From Bacillota bacterium (GTDB lineage: Bacteria > Bacillota > Clostridia > Christensenellales > SZUA-584), in assembly GCA_023406895.1 (NCBI GenBank), contig JAEXTV010000034.1, positions 29,068-93,067 of the forward strand: a stretch of 64,000 nt of DNA, written 5' to 3'. The translations under genes were made by a program, and so were the position numbers. Under the pieces are notes generated by a model. The model had not been told where the DNA came from, did no database searches, and saw only the letters and a program-made list of their open reading frames with translations. Positions 34,914 through 44,091 of the stretch are shown here, one piece after another (position 1 is the stretch's first letter; every line of letters starts with the position of its first letter).

Positions 34914-35930
34914 TTATTTTGATTCCTTTAATAGTTCCTGAAGCAAATCGGGCGAAATATTCAGCTGACCGATCTGACTGGCCTTTTCGGCGAGCCCCTG
35001 AAACGCCAGAGCGATGAGCTGATTCGGCTGCATTCCCATACTTGCGAGTGACTGAATCACATTCGGATTAATACCCTCAAAGGCTTTCATAATCGCAGAT
35101 AGTTCATATGCTTTTGCATCGGCTTCTGCCTTTGAGTTCTTTACGGTGAGCTCAATAAGGTCTTTCCGTTTTTCTTCAAGCGTTGTATCAAAATTGACTT
35201 GCTCTTCTTTTAGCTGGTTTTGCTTCTGCTGAACGGATCTTTCTGCCTCAATTTGAGTTTCTCTGACCTGCTTTTTCTTGTTTTCCACGGCAATTTCCGT
35301 ATTGAACTCGTTCTCCTTAACAAGCCGTTCCTGCTCAATGGATGCATTTCTTCTTTCATAAATCGCTTCGTCAGCTTTTTTAAGCAGCTCTTCTCGCGTC
35401 TGTGCTTCCAATGCCCTTGCTGTCTCCTTATTCGGCAGGATGGCAAGGATCGAAAGCCCTAAAATCTCTATACCAAGTCGGTTGATTTCTTCATTTTTTC
35501 TGATCTCGGTTAGAATCGCTTTTGCCAAGGTATCGCTGGATTTAATGGCATCTTTGAGTTGCATACCTTCCAATATTTTTTTGGTTAGTACCCTGACGAT
35601 GTTGATGACCCTTTGTGGCAGCTTCTGAAAATCGTCGGAAATATATCGCTTTGCTTTTATATCAAGTGTATAATTGAGAAGCTCGGCAATCTTCCTGTGA
35701 TCAATGATCCTGAAGGTAACCTGCCCCTGGACTGTGACGCACTGAAAATCAGATGTGACTTCTTCAAAAATAAACGGAATGTCCAAGCTTCCGACCGGAA
35801 TAACAACGATTGATGTATTCCGTGCAAAATACTTGAAAGAGATGCCCGCTCCTTCTTTCACAATCTTCCCTTTCTTGTATCTGAGTACATACTCATGGGG
35901 TTGAAACTTGATAAATCTGAAACCAAACAT
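34914..35930 (-). CDS. SPFH/Band 7 (prohibitin-homology) domain protein
   Basis: This 338-residue protein has an SPFH domain over about residues 1-175 (VTSDFQCVTVQGQVTFRI, LGIEILGLSILAI). It is followed by a long charged coiled coil (about 185-290, rich in EKQRN), then a C-terminal assembly region. No N-terminal transmembrane helix is visible, unlike most prohibitin-type proteins, so membrane contact may need a peripheral face or partner. SPFH proteins form large rings that organise membrane domains. An AAGGAGG site precedes the ATG. It forms a tight pair with the kinase-like gene. Confidence 0.85.
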   Translation of the reverse strand: MFGFRFIKFQPHEYVLRYKKGKIVKEGAGISFKYFARNTSIVVIPVGSLDIPFIFEEVTSDFQCVTVQGQVTFRIIDHRKIAELLNYTLDIKAKRYISDDFQKLPQRVINIVRVLTKKILEGMQLKDAIKSSDTLAKAILTEIRKNEEINRLGIEILGLSILAILPNKETARALEAQTREELLKKADEAIYERRNASIEQERLVKENEFNTEIAVENKKKQVRETQIEAERSVQQKQNQLKEEQVNFDTTLEEKRKDLIELTVKNSKAEADAKAYELSAIMKAFEGINPNVIQSLASMGMQPNQLIALAFQGLAEKASQIGQLNISPDLLQELLKESK

Positions 35931-36362
35931 ATTGACAACCTCCTTAAATTAAACATTGGATATTTAGTTTTTCAGCGTATGCAACAGCAAAAAGTGAGCA
36001 TATCGGCATACAAAAGGATTTAAAAAAGTTTTGTTAATGTATGCATTCTTACCCTCGGTCTGACTTGAGACCCGTGTGACGGCAATGCTTGATAATTTTC
36101 TTGCTAACCTATTTTGCTATTTTTCGACATGTTTATAACAATATTAATACCATTTGCCATGGCTGTAAACACTTATAATAAAAAACCAATTGATGCAGAA
36201 TAATTTAGAAAAGTGATACGAATGAGATGACTTGAGATAACAGCAAGTGATTTCATACCGATCGTCCTTTTCAATAAAAGAATATCGCCGATGAACGCGG
36301 CGCATAATAATGCTATCCATTCTACGGAGAATTTCTAAAGCTCAGAACAGGGGAGTGTTATT
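35931..36362. other. 432 bp divergent intergenic region
   Basis: It separates the SPFH gene (minus) and the fusion gene (plus), so both promoters must lie here. Minus-strand TTTACA with a 17 bp spacer and TAATAT (roughly 36138-36167) is a weak candidate. No gene, repeat or riboswitch was recognised. The right end has GGGGAG (36351-36356), the RBS of the fusion gene. Confidence 0.3.
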
Positions 36363-38735
36363 ATGAAAGCGATTGTGATGGCAGGCGGCGAAGGCACAAG
36401 GCTTCGTCCGCTCACATGCGGCACGCCAAAACCGATGGTGCCGCTGCTCGACCGGCCGATGCTCGATTATGCCGTGGAGCATCTGATGCGCTATGGCATC
36501 AATGAAATGGCGTTTACACTCGGATACCAGCCGTCGGTGATCACGAACTATTTTGAGGATAATCCGCCAAAAGGAACATACATCGAATACTATATCGAAG
36601 ATGTGCCGCTCGGTACCGCGGGCAGCGTGAAGAATGCCGCCGGGTTTGCGGACGGCACATTTATTGTGCTCAGCGGCGACGCGCTCACGGATATCGACCT
36701 TAAAGAAGCGGTGGACGCGCACAAAAAGAGCGGTGCGAAGGCGACGATTGTGCTCAAGCGAATGGGCAACCCTTTGGGCTACGGCGTGGTGATCACGGGC
36801 AAAGACGGCTTCGTGGAACGCTTTGTGGAGAAGCCGGGCTGGGAAGACGTGTTTTCCGATACCATCAACACGGGGCTTTATGTGCTCGAACCGGATGTGC
36901 TCGATCTCGTGCCGGCGGGGCAGCCCGTTGACTTCGCAAAGGATCTGTTTCCGCTGATGATGAGCAGGGGCATGCGTATTTATGGTCATATCACATCCGG
37001 TTACTGGTGCGATGTGGGCAATATCGATAGCTATATCCGCGCGCAGGAGGATATGCTCAAGGGCGCGGTCGACGTGAATATATTGGGCCGCTGCGTCGGC
37101 GGCATATGGGTGGGCAAGGATGTGACGCTCAGCAGCTCGGCGCTGATACAGTCTCCGGGATTTATCGGCGAGGGCGCGACCATCGGGGACGGCGCGAAGA
37201 TCGGACGGTATTCCTGTGTCGGCTCGTTTGCGCAGATCAATGCGTTCGCGAACTTAAAGCGCTGCGTGGTTCACAGCGGCGCGCGCGTGGGGCGTCATGC
37301 GAAGCTGAGCGGCTGCGTGATTGCGGCGCGCAGCACGGTGGGAGAGCGCTCGGGCGTGTATGAGGGCGCGGTGGTCGGCGAGCACTGCACAATCGCGGGC
37401 GACAGCCGCGTATCGCCGCGCGTGCGCATCTGGCCCGACAAGGAGATCGGGTATGGTACCTCCGTTGGCGAAAACATCGTTTGGGGGCGTGGTGAGCATA
37501 CGGGGCTGATTGGCAAGACGGGGTTTGTCGGCGATGTGGGTGTGGATTTAACGCCGCTCAAGCTCGGGCGCATATTCGGTGCGATCGGGGAGTTTGCCTC
37601 GGGCAAAAGCGTCGCCGTTTGTGCGGACGGCAGCGCTTTAAGCCATGCGGCACTCAAAACAGCCACCGGCCTTCTCGCCATGAGCGGGGCGGATGTTTAT
37701 GCGTTAAGCGGCGTGACAAAGCCTGTTTGTGCGCTGACTGCCGAAATCATGCAGAGCGAGTTGTGCTTGATGCTGCGCGTCAGCAAACAGCATCTTTTTG
37801 TGGATCTGTTTGAACCGCAGCTATTTATGCTGAGCAAAAACGCGCGGCGCAAGATTGAATCGCGCTATTTCACACAAGGTGAGATGCTGGCATCCTCAAA
37901 GTGCGGCAAGGAAACGTGGATCGGCGCGGCGGAAAGCCTTTATATCAATACGGTGTTTCAAAAAACGGATTGGAGCGCAATCAAAGCGTCGGGGCTGCGA
38001 GTGCTTGTGGCGGGCGGGCGCGAAACAGACGCGTTTGCGGTGCGTACGTTGGAAACTTGCGGACTGCGCGTGGCCGACCTTAGCGGCATGGATACGGCAC
38101 AGGCTATGCGCACACACAGTGCGGCGTTCGGTGTGAGGTTTGCCAAAAACGGCACGGTTAGTGCGCTGTATCTGCCGAGCGGGCGCGAGTTGGGGCCGGA
38201 CGAATGGCAGGCGCTTTGCTACTATCTTGTGTTCAGCAGCCTCAATAAGCCGACGGTCAATCTGCCGAGCGGCATTTCGCGCAGCGTGCTGGCCGCGGCG
38301 GATGTGCTGAATATCAGTTATGAATTTACATCGGAGGAGGACGCGGCGGCGGACCTCTCGCCCGACCAGCGGCGCGTGCTTTATGACGGCGTGTTCGGTG
38401 TGTGCCGCTTTGCGGAGCACATGGCGCGCAGCGGTGTGACCGCCGATGAAGTGGCGGCGGTGATAGAGCAGCCGCACACGAAGGTGAAGGCCATCAGTTG
38501 CGATTTTGAGGATATCGGGCGTGTGATTGGCACGATGTATGCGCGCGGCGGCGCGTTTGCGAACGAGGGCCTGCGGCTTGATGTGCAGGGTGGGTTCGGG
38601 TATATCTGCCCGCACGCCACGAGGCCGACAATCATCATACGCACCGAGGGCGATACCGAGGAGTTTGCAGCGGAGCTGTGCGAGACGTATGCGGACATGG
38701 TGCGGCGCATTGTGCGGCAGGGCAAGAAGGAATAA
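36363..38735 (+). CDS. Sugar-1-phosphate nucleotidyltransferase / left-handed beta-helix / phosphohexomutase-like fusion
   Basis: This 790-residue protein has an N-terminal nucleotidyltransferase (1-240: VMAGGEGTRLRPLT, GDALTDI). Hexapeptide repeats of a left-handed beta helix follow (about 255-370), then a phosphomannomutase-like region (about 385-790). This architecture is known from mannose-1-phosphate guanylyltransferase-type proteins. The third region keeps the overall pattern, but I see neither the TASHNP serine loop nor the DGDxDR metal loop that a working mutase needs, so it may be regulatory. It is monocistronic with a strong terminator. Which sugar it uses is unclear; a complete GDP-mannose set (manC and mutase) lies at 57.8-61.0 kb. 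Confidence 0.8.
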   Translation: MKAIVMAGGEGTRLRPLTCGTPKPMVPLLDRPMLDYAVEHLMRYGINEMAFTLGYQPSVITNYFEDNPPKGTYIEYYIEDVPLGTAGSVKNAAGFADGTFIVLSGDALTDIDLKEAVDAHKKSGAKATIVLKRMGNPLGYGVVITGKDGFVERFVEKPGWEDVFSDTINTGLYVLEPDVLDLVPAGQPVDFAKDLFPLMMSRGMRIYGHITSGYWCDVGNIDSYIRAQEDMLKGAVDVNILGRCVGGIWVGKDVTLSSSALIQSPGFIGEGATIGDGAKIGRYSCVGSFAQINAFANLKRCVVHSGARVGRHAKLSGCVIAARSTVGERSGVYEGAVVGEHCTIAGDSRVSPRVRIWPDKEIGYGTSVGENIVWGRGEHTGLIGKTGFVGDVGVDLTPLKLGRIFGAIGEFASGKSVAVCADGSALSHAALKTATGLLAMSGADVYALSGVTKPVCALTAEIMQSELCLMLRVSKQHLFVDLFEPQLFMLSKNARRKIESRYFTQGEMLASSKCGKETWIGAAESLYINTVFQKTDWSAIKASGLRVLVAGGRETDAFAVRTLETCGLRVADLSGMDTAQAMRTHSAAFGVRFAKNGTVSALYLPSGRELGPDEWQALCYYLVFSSLNKPTVNLPSGISRSVLAAADVLNISYEFTSEEDAAADLSPDQRRVLYDGVFGVCRFAEHMARSGVTADEVAAVIEQPHTKVKAISCDFEDIGRVIGTMYARGGAFANEGLRLDVQGGFGYICPHATRPTIIIRTEGDTEEFAAELCETYADMVRRIVRQGKKE

Positions 38736-38770
38736 AGCCGATACTTTCGTAAAACGTAAGAAGCGAAGAA

Positions 38771-38815
38771 AAAGCCAAGGCACTATATCCCTGATGCCTT
38801 GGTTTTATTTTTTTA
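38771..38815 (+). terminator. Rho-independent terminator of the fusion gene
   Basis: CCAAGGCA (38775-38782) pairs with TGCCTTGG (38795-38802), with flanking weak pairs, followed by TTTTATTTTTTT. The next 240 bp to 39050 hold no visible gene. Confidence 0.9.
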
Positions 38816-39051
38816 ATATGGAATCGATAAAGCCCAAATACATATTGGCTTTTGTTGTTGCTGTGCAATAGGCTTAATGGTTGAACGAGCAATAGCGATC
38901 GACAATATAGTCGATAGAAACCCCATGCTCTGAGTGGCTGCCATGATGCGATATGTCAGTTCGCTTCACTGGAGAAAACTTGGTTAGTGTTTATTGGGCA
39001 GAATTGATCGCTTCATTATTTATGTCGGAAACGTTAAATTTTCTGTATGGT

Positions 39052-39079
39052 TTGAGCATTGCGGCAATTGTGGTATAAT
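39052..39079 (+). promoter_or_regulatory. Sigma-A promoter of the RNase J operon
   Basis: TTGAGC (39052-39057), a 16 bp spacer and TATAAT (39074-39079) with a TGG extension, about 95 bp ahead of the TTG start. Confidence 0.75.
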
Positions 39080-39172
39080 GATGATGAAGGAGTGTGCCGA
39101 AAAGCACACAATTGCGTGAAAAAAACAAATGCTTTATCATAGAAAAGACAGACGAAAGAGAGGAAAGCCAAT

Positions 39173-40843
39173 TTGGCAAAAAAGCAACAACAGCATAACG
39201 TCAAAATAACCCCGCTCGGCGGCATCGGCGAAGTGGGCAAGAATATGACAGTTATCGAGTATGGCGACGAGATGATCGTAATCGACTGCGGTTTATGTTT
39301 TCCGAGGGAGGATATGCTCGGCGTTGATTATGTGATCCCCGACATCACTTATTTGAGAAAGAATAAGGACAAGATCAAGGCGGTGCTGATCACGCACGGG
39401 CACGAGGATCATATCGGTGCCACGCCGTATCTTCTGCCCGAAATCGGTGCGCCCGTTTACGGCACGGATTTAACGCTGGCGCTGATTGAAACAAAGCTTG
39501 CGGAACACAAGATTGACGGCGTGCCGCTCAACGTGATTAAGGCGGGCGACAGTTTTTTCACAGGCATTTTCAAAATTGAAGCGATCCGCGTGACGCACAG
39601 CATTGACGCGTCGCTCGCGTTTGCGGTGCATACCCCCGAGGGGACGATCGTGGTAACGGGCGACTTCAAGGTGGACTACACGCCGGTGGACGGCCGCGTG
39701 ATCGATCTCGCGAAGTTCGCCGAGCTCGGCAACAAGGGCGTGCTCGCGCTGCTGTCTGACAGCACCAACGCGGAGAACCCCGGGTACACGATGTCGGAAA
39801 GCACCGTGGGCGATACGTTTGAGAGCTATTTCAAAAAAGCGACGGGGCGCATCATTGTGGCCACGTTTGCATCAAACATTCACCGGCTGCAGCAGGTTAT
39901 CAGCGCATCCAAACGTTACGGGCGCAAGGTGTGCCTGACGGGCCGCAGCATGATCAAGGTGGCCAAGGTCGCCAAAGACTTAGGGTACTTAGAGCTCGAC
40001 GAGGATATGCTCGTGGAACCCGAAGAGCTTGAAAAGATGAAGAAAAACAAGATCGTGATACTCACGACGGGCAGCCAGGGCGAAACGATGTCCGGCCTCG
40101 TGCGTATGGCGGCGGGTGAGCACAAAAAGCTCTCAATGATTCCCGGCGATCTTGTGATCATATCTTCCACACCGATTCCCGGCAACGAGCGCTATGTATC
40201 GGATGTCATCAACATGCTGTACCGCAAGGGCGCAGATGTGATCAACGAGGGCGTGGCGGACGTGCATGTATCGGGCCACGCGTGCGAAGAGGAGTTAAAG
40301 CTCATGATCTCGCTCACAAAGCCGCAGTATTTTATACCGATGCACGGTGAATACCGGCATTTGTACCGTCATGCGGCGCTGGCTGAGAATCAGGGCATCA
40401 AACGAAGCCATATATTCATCCCCGAAATCGGCAAAGTGGTGGAAATCGGCAAGCGGTTTTCCCGCATGGCCGAAACGGTGCCGTCAGGCAGCGTGATCAT
40501 CGACGGACTCGGCGTGGGCGACGTTGGCAATGTGGTGCTGCGCGACAGAAAGCTGCTGTCTCAGGATGGCTTGTTTATCGTTGTGGTGACGATATCGACC
40601 GAAACAGGCGAACTGATTGCGGGGCCGGAAATTATATCGCGCGGGTTCGTGTACATGCGCGAGTCAACAGACCTGCTGGAAAGCGCGCGCAAGATCATCG
40701 TGGATGTGGTCAGCGAATGCTGCAAGAATAAGATCACGGAATGGACGACGATCAAAGGACGTATCAAGAAGGCGCTGCGCAACTATCTGTATGAAAGCAC
40801 CAAACGTAACCCGATGATATTGCCCATTATTATTGATATTTAA
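39173..40843 (+). CDS. rnj: Ribonuclease J
   Basis: This 556-residue metallo-beta-lactamase/beta-CASP nuclease has the zinc motif HGHEDHIGA (75-83), the later VTHSIDAS and TGDFKVDYTP motifs, the beta-CASP regions VATFASNIHRLQQ and TTGSQGE, and the C-terminal domain. It degrades and matures mRNA and rRNA as a 5' exonuclease and endonuclease. Translation starts at TTG (39173), preceded by GAGAGGAAAG. The single copy here could be RnjA or RnjB type, so I leave the letter off. It heads a run with ylbF, mltG and trhP. Confidence 0.95.
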   Translation: MAKKQQQHNVKITPLGGIGEVGKNMTVIEYGDEMIVIDCGLCFPREDMLGVDYVIPDITYLRKNKDKIKAVLITHGHEDHIGATPYLLPEIGAPVYGTDLTLALIETKLAEHKIDGVPLNVIKAGDSFFTGIFKIEAIRVTHSIDASLAFAVHTPEGTIVVTGDFKVDYTPVDGRVIDLAKFAELGNKGVLALLSDSTNAENPGYTMSESTVGDTFESYFKKATGRIIVATFASNIHRLQQVISASKRYGRKVCLTGRSMIKVAKVAKDLGYLELDEDMLVEPEELEKMKKNKIVILTTGSQGETMSGLVRMAAGEHKKLSMIPGDLVIISSTPIPGNERYVSDVINMLYRKGADVINEGVADVHVSGHACEEELKLMISLTKPQYFIPMHGEYRHLYRHAALAENQGIKRSHIFIPEIGKVVEIGKRFSRMAETVPSGSVIIDGLGVGDVGNVVLRDRKLLSQDGLFIVVVTISTETGELIAGPEIISRGFVYMRESTDLLESARKIIVDVVSECCKNKITEWTTIKGRIKKALRNYLYESTKRNPMILPIIIDI

Positions 40844-40888
40844 TGAAAGTGCCCGGCTAACCTTTGGCGGGGCGGTGAGGAGAACAGT

Positions 40889-41233
40889 TTGCTCGTGTAT
40901 GACAAAGCGCACGAATTGGCGAATGAAATAAGAAAAAGCGCGGAGTACTTAGAATACGCGCGTTTAAAAGACATTGTGACAGCGGATGAAAAAACAAAAC
41001 CGCTTCTCGACGATTACAGAAAGCTTCAGTTTGAAGCCCAGGCGACAATGATAGCGGGCAGTGAACCCAAGGAAGAAACACTGGATAAGCTCAAAAAGCT
41101 GGGTGAGGTGCTCGCGTTCAACCCCGATGTAACGGCGTTTTTTGCCGCCGAGTACCGCCTGCAGACGGTGATGGGCGATATCTATAAAATACTTGGCGAC
41201 GCCTGCGGTTTCGGGGATCTTTTATCGGAGTAA
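40889..41233 (+). CDS. ylbF: YlbF/YmcA family regulator
   Basis: This 114-residue, almost all-helical protein starts at TTG 40889 (GTG at 40895 is an in-frame alternative; GAGGAG lies upstream). The start AHELANEIRKSAEYLEYARLK and the region between are typical of the YlbF/YmcA group. In Bacillus the homologues form a complex that affects RNase Y, competence, biofilm and sporulation. Here the gene is 45 bp after the RNase J gene and 7 bp before mltG, which fits an RNA-related role. Confidence 0.85.
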   Translation: MLVYDKAHELANEIRKSAEYLEYARLKDIVTADEKTKPLLDDYRKLQFEAQATMIAGSEPKEETLDKLKKLGEVLAFNPDVTAFFAAEYRLQTVMGDIYKILGDACGFGDLLSE

Positions 41234-41240
41234 TTGAAAA

Positions 41241-42563
41241 ATGGCGCATAACAAGGATAAAAACAGATGGATAGAGGATTTGAATAATGAGACGCGCTCC
41301 TTTGCGCCTGTGACAGGTGAAAGCCGCAGTGCGGACGGTGAGACGCGCGCTTTTTCCGTGGAAGAGGGGTTTAACGAACCGCTGGAGAAATGTGAGGAGC
41401 GTGGCTCTTTGAAGGAACTGCCAACCGGGGCGTTTATCTGGCGGATTGGCAGGCCGCTGCTGATACTCGCGGTGAGCGCAGCGCTTGTTTTTTTGCTTGG
41501 CATATCCGTATACAAATATATTGAGGGAAGCTATGTCGCGCCCGTGGCTGACAACACGTCTCAGACGGTTTACATTGAAGTCGGCTCAGGCTCTTCACTG
41601 TCTAAAATATCCACCTTGCTCTTTGAAAAGGGCATTATCCGAAATAAATTCGCGTTTCAGCTTTATGCTGACTTAAATGATGTCGGCGGCAGCCTCAAGG
41701 CCGGCAAATACAATCTGTCGCCTGGCATGACATTGGAGCAGATTGCGGACATCCTGATGAAGGGTAATCCGCCGCGCTCGGTGACAAAAGTGATGTTCCT
41801 TGAAGGCTATACCGTGGAGGACATGGCCGCCAAGCTTGTTGAAAAAGGCATGTTTAACGAACCGGAACGCAACGAGTTCTTAAAGCTTTGTGACAATGTG
41901 GATGCGTTCAGCAGCGATTATGATTTTATCGCGGCGCTTAAAAGCAATACCGCTTTGAACAAACGCCGTTACGCGCTCGAAGGGTATCTCGCTCCGAATA
42001 CGTATGAATTCTATACGGACGCGACGCCCAAAGAAGTGATCATCAAGCTGCTTGACCAGTTTAAAGATATGTATGAGGAAGCCTATGTCCAACAGGCAAA
42101 GGAACTCAATATGACGGTTGATCAGGTGGTCACGCTTGCGTCGATCATTGAGTGGGAAGCCACCGAACAGGATTTTAAAAACGTATCGGCTGTTTTCCAT
42201 AACAGGCTCAAGGATAACTGGACGTTCGGGTCGTGTGCGACGCTGAGGTATGTGACTGGTATTAAAAAACAGACGTATACGCAAGAGGAGATAAGTATCG
42301 ATTCGCCTTATAACACGTACATGTATAAAGGCCTGCCGGTGGGGCCGATCAACAACCCCGGCGAAAAAGCGATCGGTGCGGCACTATACCCGAACCAGGA
42401 ATTCATCGATCAAGGCTTCTATTACTTTGTGAACCAGGATAAAACATCCAGCACGCTGGTATTTGCCAAGACCGAGAAAGAGCATCAAAAGCAGGTGGAT
42501 GCCTATAACGCTTCGCCCGAAGCGACGCCGGAGCCGTCGCCCACTGTCAGCAATGGCGGTTGA
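41241..42563 (+). CDS. mltG: Endolytic transglycosylase MltG (YceG-like)
   Basis: This 440-residue protein has a cytoplasmic tail of about 70 residues, one membrane helix (about 73-93) and a YceG domain. It contains the LysM-like YNLSPGMTLEQIADIL region and the catalytic glutamate in LASIIEWEATEQD, followed by FHNRL and PYNTYMYKGLPVGPINNPG. MltG cuts nascent glycan strands and probably sets their length. Its C-terminus is a Glu/Pro/Ser-rich tail. The trhP start lies 11 bp inside its end, so the two are translationally coupled, an order shared with Bacillus (yrrL region). Confidence 0.95.
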   Translation: MAHNKDKNRWIEDLNNETRSFAPVTGESRSADGETRAFSVEEGFNEPLEKCEERGSLKELPTGAFIWRIGRPLLILAVSAALVFLLGISVYKYIEGSYVAPVADNTSQTVYIEVGSGSSLSKISTLLFEKGIIRNKFAFQLYADLNDVGGSLKAGKYNLSPGMTLEQIADILMKGNPPRSVTKVMFLEGYTVEDMAAKLVEKGMFNEPERNEFLKLCDNVDAFSSDYDFIAALKSNTALNKRRYALEGYLAPNTYEFYTDATPKEVIIKLLDQFKDMYEEAYVQQAKELNMTVDQVVTLASIIEWEATEQDFKNVSAVFHNRLKDNWTFGSCATLRYVTGIKKQTYTQEEISIDSPYNTYMYKGLPVGPINNPGEKAIGAALYPNQEFIDQGFYYFVNQDKTSSTLVFAKTEKEHQKQVDAYNASPEATPEPSPTVSNGG

Positions 42564-43791
42564 GCTGCTGGCCCCCGCGGGCGGTATGGAGAGCCTTTGT
42601 GCCGCCGCGGATTTCGGAGCGGATGCCGTTTACGCGGCAGGCAAAGCCTATGGCCTCCGGGCGTTTGCCGACAACTTCACACCGGATGAGATTGCCAAGG
42701 CCGCGGCTTATCTTCACAGCCGCGGCAAACGGCTTTATATTACCATGAATGCGGTTTTTCATCCGCAGGATTTTAACGGGATTGAGGATAATATCGCGCG
42801 GCTCGCCGAAGCGGGTGTGGATGCGTTTATCGTATCTGACCCCGGCGTTTTGATGACCGCGAAAAGAATTGCGCCGCAAATTCCCGTCCATATCAGTACA
42901 CAGGCGAATACGACCAACGCGCTATCCGCGCGGTTTTGGCATGAACAGGGCGCGAGCCGCGTGATACTCGCGCGCGAGCTGTCACTTGCCGAAATTGCGG
43001 ATATTCGCGCTCATACGCCAAAGGCGCTTGAACTCGAAGCGTTCGTACACGGCGCGATGTGCATCGCGTACTCGGGGCGCTGCCTTTTGAGCAATGTGTT
43101 TACGGGACGCAGCGGTAACGGCGGCGCGTGCGCACAGCCCTGCCGGTGGGAATATCAGATATCCGAAAAGGGATACCCTGGCGAGGAATTCCCCATCATT
43201 TCAGATGAGCGCGGTACGTATGTGTTAAACTCCAAGGATCTATGCATGATCGCTCACTTAGACGATATGATTGAAGCGGGCATCATGTCTTTAAAAATAG
43301 AAGGGCGAATGAAATCCGCCTATTATGTGGCCTGTGTGACCCGCGCGTACCGACAGGCGCTCGATGACGCGCAGGCCGGAAGGCCGTTCAATCCGGAATT
43401 GCTCGAAGAGATCGGCAAAGCGGGCAGCCGCGCTTATACCACGGGCTTTTTTTACGGGAATCCGCGTGAACAGGGGCAGGACATCAAGCGCGGAAAAGTG
43501 GAGCGCAGCTACGACTTTGTGGGTGTGGTGAAGGCAGAGACGGACGATAGCGGATGGACGCTGTTTGAACAGCGCGGCAAATTCCACGTGAGTGATGCGC
43601 TCGAAGTCCTGTCTCCGCGGGGAATCAGCACGGTCACCATCGACGGGCTGCAGACGCTTGAGGGAGAAGAGAGACAGAGCGCGCCGCACCCAAAGGAAAT
43701 GCTGAGGTTCTTTAGCCAAAGCAAACTTCACCCCGGAGATATGCTGAGGAAAAAACGAGATTCGAAACGAGACGGAGACGTCACGGATTAA
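42553..43791 (+). CDS. trhP: U32 family protein, tRNA hydroxylation protein TrhP-type
   Basis: A 412-residue product is predicted from the ATG at 42553 (the first 30 codons of the longer frame lie in mltG and are not family-like). It starts MAVELLAPAGGMESL. The U32 signature EAFVHGAMCIAYSGRCLLS is followed by further cysteines in GGACAQPCRWEY, which suit an iron-sulfur cluster. Although named peptidases, U32 proteins of this type make hydroxyuridine in tRNA from prephenate-derived precursors. The ancestral order is mltG-yrrM-trhP; yrrM is missing here. No terminator is visible. Confidence 0.88.
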   Translation: MAVELLAPAGGMESLCAAADFGADAVYAAGKAYGLRAFADNFTPDEIAKAAAYLHSRGKRLYITMNAVFHPQDFNGIEDNIARLAEAGVDAFIVSDPGVLMTAKRIAPQIPVHISTQANTTNALSARFWHEQGASRVILARELSLAEIADIRAHTPKALELEAFVHGAMCIAYSGRCLLSNVFTGRSGNGGACAQPCRWEYQISEKGYPGEEFPIISDERGTYVLNSKDLCMIAHLDDMIEAGIMSLKIEGRMKSAYYVACVTRAYRQALDDAQAGRPFNPELLEEIGKAGSRAYTTGFFYGNPREQGQDIKRGKVERSYDFVGVVKAETDDSGWTLFEQRGKFHVSDALEVLSPRGISTVTIDGLQTLEGEERQSAPHPKEMLRFFSQSKLHPGDMLRKKRDSKRDGDVTD

Positions 43792-43837
43792 GCTCATAGG
43801 ACAGGCCGTTGATACGTGTTTCTCCTTGTGCTTTAAA

Positions 43838-43865
43838 ACTAAATAGTATAACATGGCTATTTAGT
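43838..43865. repeat. Nine-base inverted repeat in the 43792-44091 gap
   Basis: ACTAAATAG and CTATTTAGT flank a ten-base loop. It lacks a T-run and could be an operator or weak terminator. The rest of the 300 bp gap has no gene; a TATAAT at 43996 has a poor -35. Confidence 0.35.
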
Positions 43866-44091
43866 GGAATGACTTTACCTCATTCAGAGGGCTATTAAGA
43901 CAAGACAGAAAAACAGAATTCATTCCCCGCATGGCATTTGCAGTGATATATCTCTGCTTGTATAAGGCTTTATTCATCGGCAGAGAGGATGAATATATAA
44001 TCATCACAATGACGGCTGTGACTGGTCATAGATACTGTCGCTATTATTATTTTCCCCTGTTCAATTTGTAAGTTGTGGAATGGAGAAATGT

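Noticed and set aside
37106..38783. Several long frames antisense to the fusion gene (up to 295 codons)
   Set aside because: They are shadows of a GC-rich gene: no RBS, no domains, and very basic composition.
39457..39669. Antisense frame in the RNase J gene
   Set aside because: Fully inside a conserved gene, no promoter or RBS, and no recognisable motif.
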